Assembly: GCA_017983795.1 (NCBI GenBank)
Contig: JAGOAS010000002.1
Span: 310,001-374,000, forward strand
DNA length: 64,000 bases
Source of the DNA: Piscinibacter sp.
GTDB lineage: Bacteria > Pseudomonadota > Gammaproteobacteria > Burkholderiales > Burkholderiaceae_C
Reading direction: 5' to 3'
Shown in pieces: positions 62,943 to 64,000 of this stretch. Below the pieces are notes generated by a model, which made no database searches, was not told the origin of the DNA, and saw nothing but the letters and a program-made list of their open reading frames with translations. How positions within the stretch are numbered: the first letter of the stretch is position 1; each line of letters begins with the position of its first letter. A program made the translations under genes and the position numbers.

Positions 62943-64000
62943 ATGGAACCGAAGTTGAACGACGAAGTGGCGCGCACCGCCGGTGCACACGAAGGCCCGA
63001 TCGAGACCGATGCGGTGATCGTCGGCGCAGGCCCGGTGGGCCTGTTCCAGGTCTTCGAGCTCGGCCTCCTCGAGATCAAGGCGCACATCATCGACTCGCT
63101 GCCCTACCCCGGCGGCCAGTGCATCGAGCTCTACCCCGACAAGCCGATCTACGACATCCCGGCCGTGCCCGTGTGCACCGGCAAGGAACTGACCGACAAC
63201 CTGCTCAAGCAGATCGAGCCCTTCGGCGCCACGCACCACTACGGCCAGGAGGTCACGGTGGTGCAGAAACAGGACGACGGCCGCTTCTACGTCGAGACGA
63301 GCAAGGGCACGCGCTTCCTCAGCAAGACCATCTTCATCGCCGGCGGCGTGGGCTCGTTCCAGCCGCGCATGCTCAAGGTCGACGGCATCGAGGCCTACGA
63401 CGACAAGCAGGTCTTCTACCGCGTCAAGAACCCGGCGCAGTTCGCCGGCAAGAACCTGGTGATCGTCGGCGGCGGCGACTCCGCGCTCGACTGGACGCTG
63501 AACTTCGTGCAGGACGGCCCGAACAAGGCCGAGAGCGTCATCCTCATCCACCGCCGCGACGGCTTCCGCGCCGCGCCGGCCAGCGTGGCGAAGATGAAGG
63601 AGCTGTGCGACGCCTACGACATGCAGTTCATCATCGGCCAGATCACCGGCATCGAGGAGCGCGACGGCCGCATGAGCGGCGTGAAGGTCACCGGCGGCGA
63701 CGGCGTCACGCGCGTGGTGCCGTTGGACATGCTGCTGGTGTTCTTCGGCCTCAGCCCGAAGCTCGGCCCGATCGCCGAGTGGGGCCTGAACATCGAGCGC
63801 AAGCAGATCGTCGTCGACACCGAGAAGTTCGAGACCAGCGTGCCGGGCATCTTCGCGGTGGGCGACGTCAACACCTACCCGGGCAAGAAGAAGCTGATCC
63901 TGTCGGGTTTCCACGAGGCGGCGCTGGCGGCCTTCGCGGCCGCGCCCTACATCTTCCCGGAGAAGCGCATCCACCTGCAGTACACCACCACCAGCCCGAA
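62943..64000 (+). CDS. Ferredoxin-NADP reductase, thioredoxin reductase-like type, 3' end cut by window
   Basis: An open frame starting [14 protein letters not shown] that runs to the window end without a stop, so it is partial (352 codons seen, nearly full family length). FAD motif [12 protein letters not shown], then [20 protein letters not shown] typical of TrxR-like ferredoxin reductases, NADP motif [14 protein letters not shown], and [18 protein letters not shown] near the end. It lacks the CxxC redox pair of thioredoxin reductase, as expected. Likely reduces or reoxidises the adjacent FdxA. Confidence 0.92.
   Translation, partial: MEPKLNDEVARTAGAHEGPIETDAVIVGAGPVGLFQVFELGLLEIKAHIIDSLPYPGGQCIELYPDKPIYDIPAVPVCTGKELTDNLLKQIEPFGATHHYGQEVTVVQKQDDGRFYVETSKGTRFLSKTIFIAGGVGSFQPRMLKVDGIEAYDDKQVFYRVKNPAQFAGKNLVIVGGGDSALDWTLNFVQDGPNKAESVILIHRRDGFRAAPASVAKMKELCDAYDMQFIIGQITGIEERDGRMSGVKVTGGDGVTRVVPLDMLLVFFGLSPKLGPIAEWGLNIERKQIVVDTEKFETSVPGIFAVGDVNTYPGKKKLILSGFHEAALAAFAAAPYIFPEKRIHLQYTTTSP

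Noticed and set aside
62583-63974. 463-codon minus-strand open frame at the window end
   Set aside because: It lies opposite fdxA and the ferredoxin reductase, whose motifs are unambiguous.

Overview
The window is high-GC, densely packed bacterial DNA. Gene content points to a betaproteobacterium of the order Burkholderiales, probably near the Rubrivivax/Leptothrix/Methylibium group: a phasin, paired cyanophycin synthetases, a DUF934-type sulfite reduction operon, and a 7Fe ferredoxin next to a TrxR-like ferredoxin reductase. This placement is inferred from gene content and codon bias, not from a marker gene. No rRNA, tRNA, CRISPR array, IS element or prophage was seen, and no gene-free stretch exceeds 300 bases.

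Region 1 (1-22.5 kb) is a cell-surface adhesin locus of the Lap type. It holds the end of a type I secretion membrane-fusion protein, one enormous repeat adhesin of about 5,533 residues, a degenerate GGDEF/EAL receptor (LapD-like), a periplasmic cysteine protease (LapG-like) and a TolC-like outer-membrane channel. The adhesin has an N-terminal retention module with a PAAG site like those cut by LapG, long arrays of exactly sized repeats, and a C-terminal RTX secretion signal. This set is what is needed for c-di-GMP-controlled retention and release of a biofilm adhesin.

Region 2 (22.5-41 kb) is mostly core metabolism. It has the pyruvate dehydrogenase operon aceE-aceF-lpdA on the minus strand. 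REP-like palindromes lie inside the coding sequence of the lipoyl-domain linkers. Divergent from it are a sensor kinase/response regulator pair, folD and an oligopeptidase A gene. A secreted DUF4124-glutaredoxin protein, an MFS transporter, rmuC and a two-subunit molybdenum hydroxylase of the isoquinoline oxidoreductase type follow.

Region 3 (41-54 kb) concerns storage polymers and small operons. It carries two cyanophycin synthetase family genes (one with a broken nucleotide-binding loop), divergent from an ABC exporter translationally coupled to a DUF1854 protein. A tightly overlapped minus-strand operon encodes a histone-deacetylase-like amidohydrolase, a thioesterase, a nitroreductase, an NhaD-like antiporter and a 2-hydroxyacid dehydrogenase. 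A phasin gene with its own promoter and TGC-rich repeats follows, then a VapBC-type toxin-antitoxin pair and a patatin-like lipoprotein.

Region 4 (55.7-64 kb) is an assimilatory sulfate reduction operon: TSUP permease, sulfite reductase, DUF934 protein, APS-type reductase, CysD, CysN and uroporphyrinogen methyltransferase. The last supplies the siroheme branch. A 7Fe ferredoxin and a truncated ferredoxin-NADP reductase close the window.
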